A stretch of DNA of 37,247 nt from Devosia equisanguinis (GTDB lineage: Bacteria > Pseudomonadota > Alphaproteobacteria > Rhizobiales > Hyphomicrobiaceae). The position numbers and the translations under genes were made by a program. Below the pieces are notes generated by a model. It saw nothing but the letters and a program-made list of their open reading frames with translations. It was not told where the DNA came from and searched no databases. Below, piece by piece: positions 9,466 through 18,533 of this stretch (position 1 is the first letter of the stretch; each line of letters begins with the position of its first letter). The DNA lies in NCBI GenBank assembly GCA_945889015.1, contig CAMDBL010000013.1, forward strand, positions 1 to 37,247, given 5' to 3'.

Positions 9466-11583
9466 CTATTCTGCGGCGCGCAGGGCGGGCGCCCCGGCGG
9501 CCTTCTTCATCGCGCTGAGCTCGGCCATGATGGCGGAGGCCCGGGCGATCGGATTGGTCAGGTAGAAGTCCGGCACGGCGACGCCGAACGGCTCGGCGCC
9601 GAACGTGCCGCCCTTGCTCGCCAGCGCCGCGAGTTCGGATGTGGCCGACGGCGTCGGCTGCACCGCGTCGAGACGGGCCATCTGCGGCATCAGCTTGTAG
9701 AGCGCGGCGCGCAGCTCCCAGATCGAGTCGAACGGCAGCGTCTTCCCCGCCTTCGACGACAGCGCGCGGAGGATGGCCCAATCCTCCTTCGCATCGCCCG
9801 GCGGGAAGCCGGCGCGCTGCGTCATCTGCGAGCGGCCCTCGGTGTTGAGATAGGTGGCGCTTTTCTCGGTGTAGGCCGCGCCCGGCAGGATCACGTCGGC
9901 GCGGTGCGCGCCGGCATCGCCGTGCGTGCCCTGGTAGACGACGAAGGCGGAGCCGAGCTTGCCCATCTCGATCTCGTCGGCGCCGAGCAGATAAATCACG
10001 TCCATCTGGCCCTGGCCTGCGGCCGAGACCATGCCGGCAACGTCCCTGGCCGCGCTACCCGCAGGCACGAAGCCCATGTCGAGTCCGGCGACGCGCGAGG
10101 CGGCGGTATGCATCACGTTGAGAATCTGCCAGCCGGTGTCGGTGCTCTCTCCGGCGGCGACCGCGATCTTGGCTGCGAGCGACAGGATGGCGGCGCCGTC
10201 GGCCCGCGCCAGCGCGCCGTTGCCGACGATGACGACAGGCCGCTTCGCCTGCTTCAGGACGCCCGAGAACATGTGGCGGCCATCCGCGATCTCGGACAGC
10301 GTCTGCGGACCAGCGCCGAGATACTCGTGGCCATAGCCGAGATCCGCCCGGACGCCGATATGGCCGACGGTGAGGCCACCTTGACGCCAGCGCTTGCGGA
10401 TGCGGGCGTTGATCAGCGTTGCCTCGACACGCGGGTTGGTGCCGACGAGCAGGATCGCATCCGCCTGCTCGATGCCCTCGATGGTGGTGTTGAACAGATA
10501 GGTCGAGCGGCCGTTGCGCGGGTCGAGCTTGGCGCCGTCCTGACGGCAGTCGAGGCTGGTGACGCCCAGGCCCGACAACAGCGACTTCAGTGCGAACATC
10601 TCCTCCGCGCCCGCCAGATCACCGGCGATCGCGCCGATGCGCTCGGGCCGTGTCGAGGTGAGCTTGTCGGCGACGATGGCGAGCGCCTCGTCCCAGCTCG
10701 CGGCCTGCAGGCGGCCGTCGCGGCGCACATACGGCTGGTCGAGACGCTGGGTCCGAAGGCCGTCGCAGACGTGACGCGCCTTGTCGGAGATCCACTCCTC
10801 GTTGATCGCCTCGTTGACGCGCGGCAGGATCCGCATCACCTCGCGGCCGCGCGTATCGACCCGGATCGCGGACCCGACCGCGTCCATGACGTCGATCGAC
10901 TCGGTCTTCTTCATTTCCCATGGACGGGCGTTGAAGGCCCAGGGACGGTGCGTCAGCGCGCCGACCGGGCAGATATCGACCACGTTCGCCGACATCTCGG
11001 TCAGGATGCCCTGCTCGAGGTAGGTGGTGATCTCCATGTCCTCGCCGCGGCTGATCGCGCCGAGTTCCTCGACGCCCGCGACCTCGGTCATGAAGCGCAC
11101 GCAGCGCGTGCACTGGATGCACCGCGTCATCATGGTCTTGATGAGCGGGCCGATGTTCTTCTCCTCGACGGCGCGCTTGTTCTCGGCATAGCGCGAGCCG
11201 CCGCGGCCGTAGTTCAGCGCCTGATCCTGCAAATCGCATTCGCCGCCCTGGTCGCAGATCGGGCAGTCGAGCGGATGGTTGATGAGCAGGAACTCCATCA
11301 CGCCTTCGCGCGCCTTCTTGACCATCGGCGTGCGGGTCATGATCTTCTTCGGCGTGCCGTCGCGGTTGGGCGGCAGATCGTTGACGCCCATCGCGCAGGA
11401 GGCCGCCGGCTTCGGCATGCCCTCCACCTCGACCAGGCACATGCGGCAATTGCCGGCGATCGAGAGGCGCTCGTGATAGCAGAAGCGGGGAATCTCGACG
11501 CCCGCCTGCTCGCAAGCCTGCAGCAGCGTGATGCCGTCCTCGACCTCGATTGCCTTGCCGTCGATGATGAGCTGCTTCGGCAT
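9466..11583 (-). CDS. nuoG: NADH-quinone oxidoreductase subunit G
   Basis: Large iron-sulfur subunit of the complex I hydrophilic arm, 705 residues. The N-terminal [2Fe-2S] domain has Cys35, Cys46, Cys49 and Cys63. The His-Cys ligand region [20 protein letters not shown] follows. The [4Fe-4S] pair is seen in [13 protein letters not shown] and [10 protein letters not shown]. The C-terminal half is a degenerate molybdopterin-oxidoreductase fold without catalytic role. The ATG at 11583 has GGGGAAGGG just upstream. nuoG is the first nuo gene in this cluster; nuoF is not upstream. Confidence 0.97.
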   Translation of the reverse strand: MPKQLIIDGKAIEVEDGITLLQACEQAGVEIPRFCYHERLSIAGNCRMCLVEVEGMPKPAASCAMGVNDLPPNRDGTPKKIMTRTPMVKKAREGVMEFLLINHPLDCPICDQGGECDLQDQALNYGRGGSRYAENKRAVEEKNIGPLIKTMMTRCIQCTRCVRFMTEVAGVEELGAISRGEDMEITTYLEQGILTEMSANVVDICPVGALTHRPWAFNARPWEMKKTESIDVMDAVGSAIRVDTRGREVMRILPRVNEAINEEWISDKARHVCDGLRTQRLDQPYVRRDGRLQAASWDEALAIVADKLTSTRPERIGAIAGDLAGAEEMFALKSLLSGLGVTSLDCRQDGAKLDPRNGRSTYLFNTTIEGIEQADAILLVGTNPRVEATLINARIRKRWRQGGLTVGHIGVRADLGYGHEYLGAGPQTLSEIADGRHMFSGVLKQAKRPVVIVGNGALARADGAAILSLAAKIAVAAGESTDTGWQILNVMHTAASRVAGLDMGFVPAGSAARDVAGMVSAAGQGQMDVIYLLGADEIEMGKLGSAFVVYQGTHGDAGAHRADVILPGAAYTEKSATYLNTEGRSQMTQRAGFPPGDAKEDWAILRALSSKAGKTLPFDSIWELRAALYKLMPQMARLDAVQPTPSATSELAALASKGGTFGAEPFGVAVPDFYLTNPIARASAIMAELSAMKKAAGAPALRAAE

Positions 11584-11938
11584 GCCCTTCCCCGCGCCAC
11601 TTCACGCATGCAAGTACGCAAACGACCACGTCATGCGCGACGCGGCCCAAATCTCGCCACGCTTCCTACAATGCCGCGATGCGAGATGCTAGTGTCCGGA
11701 GGGGGAGAAAGAACCCCATCTTTAGGCGCGCCTCCGCTGGCGAAACGATCGCGCGGTGCCGGTGCGCGGGTGGCCCCCCGACGCGCCAAACCGCCGTAAA
11801 CATGGGCTTTCGGACCGCGACGGGTCGCCGATGGCTCATCGTACGGTGCCGTGGATCCGATCCGCCGGCCCCCTTCGAGCGGCAGCAGCCGGGACGGGGC
11901 GACAACATGCGCGGGGTAAGCGTCGCGAGCCTGTTCGA
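11584..11938. other. 355-base gap upstream of nuoG
   Basis: No convincing gene. Short open frames on both strands are composition artefacts with no recognisable domain or good start. It lies upstream of nuoG on the minus strand and downstream of the next minus-strand gene, so it should hold the promoter for the nuoG-N transcript. I see no clear -35/-10 pair. Confidence 0.5.
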
Positions 11939-12457
11939 TCAGACGGACTTGAGGGTTGGCCGGGACATAGGCCGCTCGACGGGCGCGGGCATAAACTCCG
12001 GTGCCACCTGCTCGGCCCCCGCGGTCGCGCTGATCAACCGCCGCACATCGCGCGTGAGGCCGCGATAGGGACCATCGAGGAACGCCGCGCTCGTCAGGAA
12101 TGCCCGATGCGGTGCAAGCTGCCGCAGCAGCGTCTCCTGCCATGCGGGCGAGGGGTCGATCAGCAGAATTTCCTCGCACACCGTCAGCACGTAGCCGACG
12201 AACCACTGGTACTGGGCGCGCTGCCGCCCTTTGGCGACATCGGTGGGTCCTGGCCGCGCAAGCTCTGGATGCTGCATCGCCTGCAGCAGGTAACTGGCAT
12301 AGACGCGCTTGGCCTCGGCCTCGCGCGCACTGCGGCGCACGGCGCGGCGCTCGCGCCACCACAGCACGATTACGACGGCCCCGGCTCCGACAACGGCCAT
12401 CGCACCGTAGACTTTCAAAAAAGCGGCCCACTGCAGCAAGGATGGATCGTTGGTCAT
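11939..12457 (-). CDS. Membrane-anchored protein of unknown function (172 aa)
   Basis: One N-terminal transmembrane segment (about residues 14-33, VYGAMAVVGAGAVVIVLWW) is followed by a strongly basic stretch (RERRAVRRSAREAEAKR). A soluble, mostly helical cytoplasmic domain follows. It contains QYQWFVGYVLTVCEEILLID and PAWQETLLRQLAPHRAFL, which read like a conserved helical pattern. I do not recognise a named domain. It ends 355 bases before nuoG and is probably transcribed separately. The start ATG at 12457 is preceded by a weak purine run. Confidence 0.75.
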   Translation of the reverse strand: MTNDPSLLQWAAFLKVYGAMAVVGAGAVVIVLWWRERRAVRRSAREAEAKRVYASYLLQAMQHPELARPGPTDVAKGRQRAQYQWFVGYVLTVCEEILLIDPSPAWQETLLRQLAPHRAFLTSAAFLDGPYRGLTRDVRRLISATAGAEQVAPEFMPAPVERPMSRPTLKSV

Positions 12458-12693
12458 GGCGCCCGCCCGTTCTGAAATATGACCGGCAGCGTAGTCGCTC
12501 GCGCCACGCTCTGCCGCCTCGACACGGGCCTGAGGCAGGCTTTATCCCCATGAAATTGAACGCCGCTCCGATTTTGCGGCGGCAGGAGCGCGACGAGATA
12601 CCAGGAACTTTATCGATTGCGTTCGTACTTCAAAAATTTGCATATGATAGACCACTGACTGTTCGTGATGTGGAGTTCTGGGAGATTTTTCCT

Positions 12694-13113
12694 ATGGACG
12701 CGATAATCAAGCGTGGTCAGGACTTGGCGATCGACCGTCCAGTGCCGGCTTCCTGGCAATCCATGAGCCGCCAGGTGCCTGCCATCGTCGCCGCAGATCA
12801 GCGCAAGGCGCTTCGCCGCCGTACCGATCTGCCCGGCTACCTCGTTGTCGAGGGACAAACAGGAACGATTCCCTGCAAGGTCTGCAACCTCTCTGCCACT
12901 GGCGCCTTGATCAAGTTGCAGGCGCCACCATCCAGCACGGTCGCCAACAGCCTTCCCGACCGCTTCGCGCTGGTTCTCACCCACTACAAGCAGGAGACCC
13001 GCATCGAGTGCGTCGTCGTCCGGCAGCGCCAGCTCGAGACTGGCGTGCGCTTTCACGGCCAGTTCCAGACCGTCAAGCGGCAGAGAAGCCTGTCCGAGAC
13101 GGCCAAGCGCTGA
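12694..13113 (+). CDS. PilZ-domain protein
   Basis: A 139-residue single-domain PilZ protein, a candidate cyclic-di-GMP receptor. The two ligand motifs are present: the arginine motif in RKALRRRTDL (about residues 46-55) and the NLSATG version of D/NxSxxG in KVCNLSATGALIKL. The start at 12694 is chosen because GGGAG lies nine bases upstream; the open frame extends much further upstream without coding character. The region just upstream (12625-12660) is unusually AT-rich for this genome and probably holds the promoter. The target process (motility, polysaccharide) cannot be inferred from neighbours. Confidence 0.85.
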   Translation: MDAIIKRGQDLAIDRPVPASWQSMSRQVPAIVAADQRKALRRRTDLPGYLVVEGQTGTIPCKVCNLSATGALIKLQAPPSSTVANSLPDRFALVLTHYKQETRIECVVVRQRQLETGVRFHGQFQTVKRQRSLSETAKR

Positions 13114-13125
13114 GCCGCTCCGGCC

Positions 13126-13503
13126 TCAGCGCTTGCAGAACATCTCGTAGAGCACGCGAAGGATTTGCCTCAACCGCTCGTCGGCGAGACTGTAGTAGAT
13201 CGTGCGCCCATCGCGGCGCGTCGTCACCAGCTCGTCCAGGCGCAAACGGGCGAGTTGCTGCGACACCGTCGTCTGCCTGAGCGACAACAACTCCTCGAGT
13301 TCGCCGACGGAGCGCTCGCGCTCGGCCAGCAGGCAGAGCAGAACCAGCCTGTGCTCGTGTGCCAGCGCCTTGAGGAAGTCGCTCGCATCCCGCGCCCGAT
13401 CCATCATCTGGGACAGCTCGGGCGACAGATGGTCCTCGCCGTCCAGCCGATCGGGGCGGTGATTCCCGGCCTTCTCGTCCATTTTAGTCGCCCGGCCGCT
13501 CAT
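13126..13503 (-). CDS. ArsR-family regulator with BigR/SqrR-like cysteine pair
   Basis: A 125-residue winged-helix repressor. The start ATG at 13503 overlaps the stop of the thioredoxin-like gene (ATGA, 13500-13503), so the two are translated together. The DNA-recognition region reads LEELLSLRQTTVSQQLARLR, followed by the wing TTRRDGRTIYYSLAD. The metal box of arsenic or cadmium sensors (ELCVC) is missing. There are two cysteines, Cys57 (LVLLCLLAE) and Cys123 (LYEMFCKR), 66 residues apart, the placement known for persulfide-sensing BigR/SqrR/YgaV. I infer a sulfide or persulfide responsive repressor of its own operon and possibly the divergent DsrE-like gene. Confidence 0.88.
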   Translation of the reverse strand: MSGRATKMDEKAGNHRPDRLDGEDHLSPELSQMMDRARDASDFLKALAHEHRLVLLCLLAERERSVGELEELLSLRQTTVSQQLARLRLDELVTTRRDGRTIYYSLADERLRQILRVLYEMFCKR

Positions 13504-13919
13504 CGAGTGCGCGAGCCTCCGATCAGGCGGGCAGCGCGCTGCGAGGGCAGCGGCGCGACCGGCGCAAGCGGCGTTAGACGCTTCAGCAGATCGCCGAGCA
13601 GCGGATAGAAGAAGTCGGCGCCGGGATAACCGGTGATGCGGCCTTTTTCCGCGCCGTCCTCGACCAGCACGAAGGTCGGCGTCGAGGTGACCGCCCGCTC
13701 GAGCTGGACGCCCGTCGGCCGACCGTCCCGGATGTCGCGGCGCGCGAGAGGGGCGATCAACCCCTCCTCCGAGCTGGGATAGCCGGGGCCGATCTCGGCA
13801 TGCCAGCGCTGGCACCAGACGCAGCCCGGCTCCTCGAACATGATCAGCTCGGCCGACTGCACGACCGGCATGAAAAGAGTGGCGGCGACAGCCGTCATCG
13901 CTGCAAGGAGAAAGCGCAT
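13500..13919 (-). CDS. Periplasmic thioredoxin-like protein (CVWC, SoxW-like)
   Basis: A 139-residue exported protein with an N-terminal signal peptide (MRFLLAAMTAVAATLFMPVV, cleavage probably after QSA). The redox motif EEPGCVWCQRW places the pair at Cys33 and Cys36, and STPTFVLVEDG supplies the cis-proline. It is a short thioredoxin fold of the type seen with sulfur-oxidation (SoxW-like) and sulfide-response genes. It overlaps the ArsR gene by ATGA and is divergent from the exported DsrE-like gene 99 bases away, so that shared gap is the likely operator. The substrate is unknown. Confidence 0.85.
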   Translation of the reverse strand: MRFLLAAMTAVAATLFMPVVQSAELIMFEEPGCVWCQRWHAEIGPGYPSSEEGLIAPLARRDIRDGRPTGVQLERAVTSTPTFVLVEDGAEKGRITGYPGADFFYPLLGDLLKRLTPLAPVAPLPSQRAARLIGGSRTR

Positions 13920-14018
13920 CGGTTTAATCTCGGGTATGCCTGCTCTGGACACAAGTGGCCGGCCCTTATCGACCTTCGGCCGCGTTGAATCCAGAAATGC
14001 CGCTCTGAAGGGAAGGTC

Positions 14019-14534
14019 ATGACCGATATCGACCGCCGCCACATGGTCTCGGGTCTCGCCTTGGCGGGAGGAATCGTCGCGGCGAGTTCCGCCGGCGCAG
14101 CGCCCACCGTCCTCGATCCCAAAACGATCAAGAAGGAAACCGACATCGCGTGTCTTTACCACTGCGATTTCGGCGAGCCGGCCCGCGTCAGGCAGATGAT
14201 CACCAACATCGCCAACCATCTGTCCGTCTACGACTTCGATCCGTTCAAGATCAAGATCGTGGTGGTCGCACACGGGCAGGGCATCAAGCCGTTCATCGAC
14301 AGCTTCGAGGGCACGCCCTGGGCCAAGGATTCGCCCGATTCGGAGTTGTTCACGCGCTACGCCGGCATCGCCAAGTACGGCGTCGAGGTGCTGCTGTGCC
14401 GGATCACCTTCAAGAACAACAAGATCGACGAGGCCAAGGCGCGCTCGGACAGCTTCATCAAGCTGGTGCCCTCCGGCGTCGCGACCGTCGGCGAGCTGCA
14501 GGCGAACGGCTTTGGATACCTCAAGATCGGCTGA
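14019..14534 (+). CDS. Exported DsrE/DsrF-family sulfur-relay-like protein
   Basis: A 171-residue protein with a Tat-like leader (DRRHMVSGLALAGGIVAASS), so it probably works in the periplasm. The mature part fits the DsrE fold: an alternating beta-alpha domain with KIKIVVVAHGQGIKPFID and GVEVLLCRITFKNN. The cysteine in the latter sits where sulfur-carrying cysteines occur in the family. GGGAAGG precedes the ATG. It is divergent from a thioredoxin-like gene and a persulfide-type ArsR gene, which supports a role in sulfane-sulfur handling. The partner and substrate are not known. Confidence 0.82.
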   Translation: MTDIDRRHMVSGLALAGGIVAASSAGAAPTVLDPKTIKKETDIACLYHCDFGEPARVRQMITNIANHLSVYDFDPFKIKIVVVAHGQGIKPFIDSFEGTPWAKDSPDSELFTRYAGIAKYGVEVLLCRITFKNNKIDEAKARSDSFIKLVPSGVATVGELQANGFGYLKIG

Positions 14535-14550
14535 CGCGAGGGCGGCCGCC

Positions 14551-15300
14551 TCAGGCCGCCGTCAGCTTGGCCATCACGGCCTCGTCGACCTCGAAGTTGG
14601 AGAAGACGGCCTGCACGTCGTCATCGTCGTCGAGTGCGGCGATCAGTTTCAGGATCGAGGTCGCATTGTCCTCGTCCACCGCCGTGGTCAGGTTCGGCTT
14701 CCACACGGCCTTCACGGTGTGCGCCTCTCCCAGCGACTTCTCCAGGGCCTGCGCCACCGTCCCGAGGCTGTCGAACGCGGTGGTCACGAGGTGACCTGCG
14801 GCATCCGAGACCACGTCGTCGGCGCCGGCCTCGATCGCGGCTTCGAGCACGGCGTCGGCGCTGCCGGCCTCCGGCTTGTACTGGATCTCGCCGACGCGGG
14901 TGAACATGTGGCTGACCGAGCCGGTCGCGCCCAGATTGCCGTTCTGCTTGGTGAACATGGCGCGAACCGCCCCGCCGGTGCGGTTGCGGTTGTCGGTCAG
15001 CGCCTCGACGATGATGGCGACGCCACCGGGACCATAGCCCTCGTAGCGGATCTGCTCGTAGGCGTCGGAGTCGCCGCCGGCCGCCTTCTTGATCGCCCGC
15101 TCGATGTTGTCCTTGGGCATGTTCTCCGCCCGGGCCGCCTGCACGGCGAGCCGGAGGCGAGGGTTCATGGCCGGATCCGGCGTGCCGGCCTTGGCCGCCA
15201 CCGTGATTTCTCGGGCGAACTTCGCGAACAGCTTCGCCTTCATCGCATCCTGGCGGCCCTTGCGATGCATGATGTTCTTGAACTGGGAATGACCAGCCAT
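14551..15300 (-). CDS. yebC: YebC/PmpR-family protein
   Basis: A 249-residue protein of the YebC/TACO1 family. Members were described as transcription regulators, and more recent work ties some of them to translation at difficult motifs such as proline stretches. The start [19 protein letters not shown] is diagnostic and fixes the ATG at 15300. Further family landmarks are [20 protein letters not shown] and an acidic C-terminal region ([16 protein letters not shown]). It is convergent with the DsrE-like gene. ruvC and ruvA, frequent neighbours in other bacteria, are not here. Confidence 0.96.
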   Translation of the reverse strand: MAGHSQFKNIMHRKGRQDAMKAKLFAKFAREITVAAKAGTPDPAMNPRLRLAVQAARAENMPKDNIERAIKKAAGGDSDAYEQIRYEGYGPGGVAIIVEALTDNRNRTGGAVRAMFTKQNGNLGATGSVSHMFTRVGEIQYKPEAGSADAVLEAAIEAGADDVVSDAAGHLVTTAFDSLGTVAQALEKSLGEAHTVKAVWKPNLTTAVDEDNATSILKLIAALDDDDDVQAVFSNFEVDEAVMAKLTAA

Positions 15301-15658
15301 GGTCGCCTGTCTCGCGTCTCGAGCTTGAAGGGTTGTATGTGGGCGCCGCGATCCGCGACAGCACCGGCTCACTTATAGGCGGCGTCGCCGCCGAAATCCA
15401 CCGGCCTGACGAGGCGCCCGAGCGGTCTGGCGCCGTGATGCAACGATGTCGGCGTAAATGCCGTTAACCTTCTGTAACGGCTTGCGCCCTGGGTTTGACT
15501 CAGGCAATCACTAGGACACGTCCGCTGCTGATTGCCCATCGCAGCCTACACGAGCCGGGACCGCCGCCGAAGGGCGCGATCCCCCACTACGAAAGTCCTA
15601 CCAGAACGTCCGTGGAGCGACAGCCAGCGCTGCCCCGAGACGGGTTTCCCACTCTGAA
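15301..15658. other. 358-base gap between yebC and ymdB-like gene
   Basis: No convincing protein gene. Two hairpins stand out: GCCGTTA/TAACGGC at 15460-15481, and GGCAATCA/TGATTGCC at 15503-15536 with an inner GGAC/GTCC stem. The right half could carry a structured RNA, or a terminator for an unseen transcript. No T-run follows either stem. The left part should contain the yebC promoter. Confidence 0.4.
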
Positions 15659-16480
15659 TCAAGACCAGAAGTCGGGCTCGGAAGGTTGCAGCACCCCTCC
15701 GAGCCTGACCGCCTTGAGCTTCAGCGCCAGGCCCGTCTTGTCGTCGATCTCAACCGCCAGCCCCGACACCGTCGCCGGCCCGAGCGCCGGCTCGAAGCGT
15801 CCACGCGGTATCTTGGTGATGAAGCGATTGATCGGCTCCTCGATGTCCATGCCGAGCACCGAGTTGTAGTCGCCGCACATGCCCGCATCGCTCATGTAGG
15901 CGGTGCCGTTGGGCAGGATGCGCTCGTCAGCGGTCGGCGCGTGGGTGTGCGTGCCGACGACGACGCTGACGCGGCCGTCGAGGAAATAGCCCAGCGCCTG
16001 CTTCTCGCTCGTCGCCTCGGCGTGGAAATCGACCAGGATCGCGTCCGCGCCGTGCTTCAACTTGCACGCGGTGACGGCCGTATCCAGCGCGCGGAACGGG
16101 CAATCTATGTCGGCCACGAACAACCGGCCCATGGCGTTGACCACCAGCACGTCGGCGCCGTTCCTCGCCTTGTAGAGCCCAGCCCCCCGTCCCGGCGTGC
16201 CCGGCGGCATGTTGGTCGGGCGAATGAGCCGCTCCTGGCGCTCGATGAACACCAGCGCCTCCTTCTGATCGAAGGAGTGGTTCCCGAGCGTCACCGCGTC
16301 GGCGCCCGCGTCGACCAGATCCTCCAGGATCGCCTCGGTGATGCCGAAGCCGCCTGCCGAGTTCTCGGCGTTGACGACGACGAAGTCCAGATTCCAGCGC
16401 CGACGCAGCCCCGGCAGCGCCTCCACCACCGCGTGGCGGCCGGCGCGGCCCACCACGTCACCAAGAAACAGCAGGCGCAT
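15659..16480 (-). CDS. YmdB-like metallophosphoesterase (TIGR00282 type)
   Basis: A 273-residue binuclear-metal phosphodiesterase of the family whose Bacillus member acts on 2',3'-cyclic nucleotides. Metal-binding motifs appear in order: GDVVGRAGR at the N-terminus, NAENSAGGFGI, LGNHSFDQKE, DFHAEATSEK and VGTHTHAPTADERI. The ATG at 16480 has GAGAGG six bases upstream and starts with MRLLFLGDVVGR. The in-frame ATG at 16504 is less likely. It lies 69 bases downstream of the 5-formyl-THF cyclo-ligase gene and is probably co-transcribed with it. The in vivo substrate in this lineage is not established. Confidence 0.93.
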   Translation of the reverse strand: MRLLFLGDVVGRAGRHAVVEALPGLRRRWNLDFVVVNAENSAGGFGITEAILEDLVDAGADAVTLGNHSFDQKEALVFIERQERLIRPTNMPPGTPGRGAGLYKARNGADVLVVNAMGRLFVADIDCPFRALDTAVTACKLKHGADAILVDFHAEATSEKQALGYFLDGRVSVVVGTHTHAPTADERILPNGTAYMSDAGMCGDYNSVLGMDIEEPINRFITKIPRGRFEPALGPATVSGLAVEIDDKTGLALKLKAVRLGGVLQPSEPDFWS

Positions 16481-16549
16481 CGGCACCTCTCGAGGGCGCG
16501 ACACGCGCCGGATTGCAGAGACAAGGGTTTCGGCAGGGCGGCGTCGCCG

Positions 16550-17179
16550 TCAGCCCGGCGTCTGAGGCGACGCACGGCACACGATCGCTCGCGCCGGCGT
16601 CAGAACCCAGTCGAGGCGCTCGTCATAGTCGAGGCAGGGCACCGAGTCGACCCTTTGCACGTCGTGGGCGAGGCCGACGGCGAGCACCGTCTTGATCCCT
16701 CTCAGCCGCGCGAGGGTGCGGTCGTAATAGCCGCCGCCGTAGCCGAGTCGCCCGCCGGTCTCGTCGAACGCCAGCAGCGGCATCAGCAGCACGTCGGGCT
16801 CCAGCACGTCCGCGGTGTCGGCCGGCTCGCTGATGCCCCATTGCCGCTCGACCATCGGATCGCCGGGCCGCCACGCCCGAAACAGCAACGGCTGGTTGCG
16901 ATCGACCATCACCGGCAGGCAGATGCGGTGGCCAGCGACCCGCGCGGCCTCCAGCGCCGGACGCGGATCGAGCTCGTCCCCGATCGGCAGGAAGCCCGAC
17001 ACGTTCAGCGCCTGCGGATGGCGGGCGAACAGTTCCCCGACCCGCCCGGCCACCGCTGCCGCTGCAGCTCCACGCGCCTCGGGCGCGACCTGCCGGCGAA
17101 CCTGCAATGCGGTCCGGCGCAGCGCGGCCTTGGCGCTTTTGATGTCGGTCTGGGCTGGCGAAGTGCTCGGCATCGACAT
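16550..17179 (-). CDS. 5-formyltetrahydrofolate cyclo-ligase
   Basis: A 209-residue enzyme that uses ATP to convert 5-formyl-THF to 5,10-methenyl-THF, returning stored folate to one-carbon metabolism. The ATP and folate site motif GRLGYGGGYYDRTL is clear, and the N-terminal KAALRRTALQVRR is typical. The ATG at 17179 is preceded by AGGAGCAATCG; a second ATG six bases on is also possible. In many proteobacteria zapA and 6S RNA lie just upstream of this gene. Here the upstream gene is an unrelated TPR protein on the other strand. Confidence 0.94.
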   Translation of the reverse strand: MSMPSTSPAQTDIKSAKAALRRTALQVRRQVAPEARGAAAAAVAGRVGELFARHPQALNVSGFLPIGDELDPRPALEAARVAGHRICLPVMVDRNQPLLFRAWRPGDPMVERQWGISEPADTADVLEPDVLLMPLLAFDETGGRLGYGGGYYDRTLARLRGIKTVLAVGLAHDVQRVDSVPCLDYDERLDWVLTPARAIVCRASPQTPG

Positions 17180-17302
17180 CGATTGCTCCTGGGCCGGAAG
17201 CTCCGGCGTTGGCTCGGGACTTGCAGCGCCACGAGCCCAATTTCGGCACACGCGCTCGCACGCCAGCGGCGCCTCGAGCGACGACGAGGTTAGGATCTGA
17301 CG

Positions 17303-18034
17303 ATGGCCAAGAACATAGGGCGATGGTTGATGCTGGCAACGGCCGGCCTGCTCACCCCATCCAACTCCCTTCCCGTCTCGGCCGCATCGGCCAACTCGGC
17401 CGGCTCTGCTCCGGTGGAGCGCGAGTGCTTCGAGGAAGGCAATGGCCAGCGCTTCTGCGCCGAACTGGTCTACGGCTGCCCGACGACGGACGTCAGCTGC
17501 CTGATCGACGACCTCAGCGGTGCCATCCTGCGTGCCCAGGGCGACCGCAACGCCAAATACGCGGCCTATCTCGCCCGCGGCATCGTCTCGCGCCGGGACA
17601 GCCGCGTCGCCGACGCGCTCGCCGATTTCGAGGCGGCACAGGCGTTGCAGCCGCAACAGGCGACGCCGCACATTCTGCTGGGGCAGCTCTACAGCGATCT
17701 CGGCCATCACGCCCGCGCGCTGTCGAGCTTCGACGACGCTGTCAAGATCGCACCCGGGCTACCCACCATCCTGGCCCAACGCGCCGCCGCCCGCCATCGC
17801 GGCGGCGACAGCGCCGGCGCCATCGCCGACCTCGACAAAGCCATCGCGGTGATGCGCTCGAAGATCAAGTTGCCGGACGGCGCCGACGAGCCGGTCGAGG
17901 CGCTGCTGGTTGCCCGCGGCGAGTTCCGCCGCAAAGGCGGCGACACGACCGGCGCCCGCAGCGATTTCCTGGCGGCACTGACCATTCAACCCGGGCTCAA
18001 GGCCGCCGTGGACGCCCTGGCGACGCTCCCCTGA
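17303..18034 (+). CDS. Exported tetratricopeptide-repeat protein
   Basis: A 243-residue protein with an N-terminal signal peptide (IGRWLMLATAGLLTPSNSLP, cleavage near VSA-A). A short cysteine-bearing segment (ECFEEGNGQRFCAEL, then GCPTTDVSC) comes before three to four TPR-like helical pairs. The clearest are PHILLGQLYSDLGHHARALS and AQRAAARHRGGDSAGAIADL. TPR domains bind proteins, so a periplasmic scaffold is plausible. The specific partner is unknown. It is divergent from the cyclo-ligase gene 123 bases away. Confidence 0.85.
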   Translation: MAKNIGRWLMLATAGLLTPSNSLPVSAASANSAGSAPVERECFEEGNGQRFCAELVYGCPTTDVSCLIDDLSGAILRAQGDRNAKYAAYLARGIVSRRDSRVADALADFEAAQALQPQQATPHILLGQLYSDLGHHARALSSFDDAVKIAPGLPTILAQRAAARHRGGDSAGAIADLDKAIAVMRSKIKLPDGADEPVEALLVARGEFRRKGGDTTGARSDFLAALTIQPGLKAAVDALATLP

Positions 18035-18063
18035 GGTCTGGGATCGGACGCAGCGTCCGAAAG

Positions 18064-18095
18064 GCAACGGCCCGGCGCCTGCGCCGAGCCGTTGC
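18064..18095. other. Strong hairpin after the TPR gene, in a 358-base gap (18035-18392)
   Basis: Perfect arms GCAACGGC (18064-18071) and GCCGTTGC (18088-18095) enclose a second stem GGCGC/GCGCC. It follows the TPR stop by about 30 bases, so it may end or stabilise that mRNA, but there is no T-run. The rest of the gap from 18096 to 18392 shows no gene I can support. Confidence 0.6.
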
Positions 18096-18392
18096 AGAAT
18101 ATAGTGCCGCGGTGGCCGTTGGAGCGGTTGATCTCGCCAGGTCCCTACGAGTGTAGGTGGGCGCCGTGTGTCCGGGACCAGGATCCCAGCCAGGGACAGC
18201 TCCCGAGCGAGTCTTATAGGCCCAGGAGATCGGTTTGCGCCTGACGTACCCCGCAGCGCGTGCAAGATGGGGCATGCGGGGGGAAAAGGGAAGGGGATCG
18301 CGGACAGGTTGTGGGGATAGAGGGGGGGGTGCTCATTGCAAAGCAGCAGTCGGCACTCTGCACAGGTCATGGGATTGTGCTAGGCTCGCGCC

Positions 18393-18533
18393 ATGACACG
18401 CGCAGAAGCCATTGCATAAGTAGCCCGATCGAAGGCCGATTTCGCTGCCGGTCGCAGCACGTCGGCTCGAGCATCGCACGAATATGTGGATGCAGAGCTT
18501 GCACGCCGACGGTCGGCGCGCTCGAAGCAATGA
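18393..18533 (+). pseudogene. Antitoxin remnant with in-frame TAA (partner of ParE-type toxin)
   Basis: Reading from ATG 18393 gives MTRAEAIA, then TAA at 18417-18419. The same frame then stays open (VARSKADFAAGRSTS...EYVDAELARRRSARSKQ) to a TGA at 18531-18533 that overlaps the toxin ATG as ATGA. The overlap and the small size are typical of an antitoxin placed before its ParE/RelE toxin. One base change would restore a 46-codon frame. No ATG follows the stop; the only in-frame GTG lies late. I infer a nonsense-inactivated antitoxin or a sequencing error. Confidence 0.6.

Noticed and set aside
11666-11908. 80-codon minus-strand ORF upstream of nuoG
   Set aside because: No ribosome-binding site or domain, and overlapping frames look equally open.
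17180-17302. 6S RNA (ssrS) next to the 5-formyl-THF cyclo-ligase gene
   Set aside because: 6S often lies here in proteobacteria, but the gap is only 123 bases. I could not form the long interrupted stem with a central bubble, and zapA is absent.
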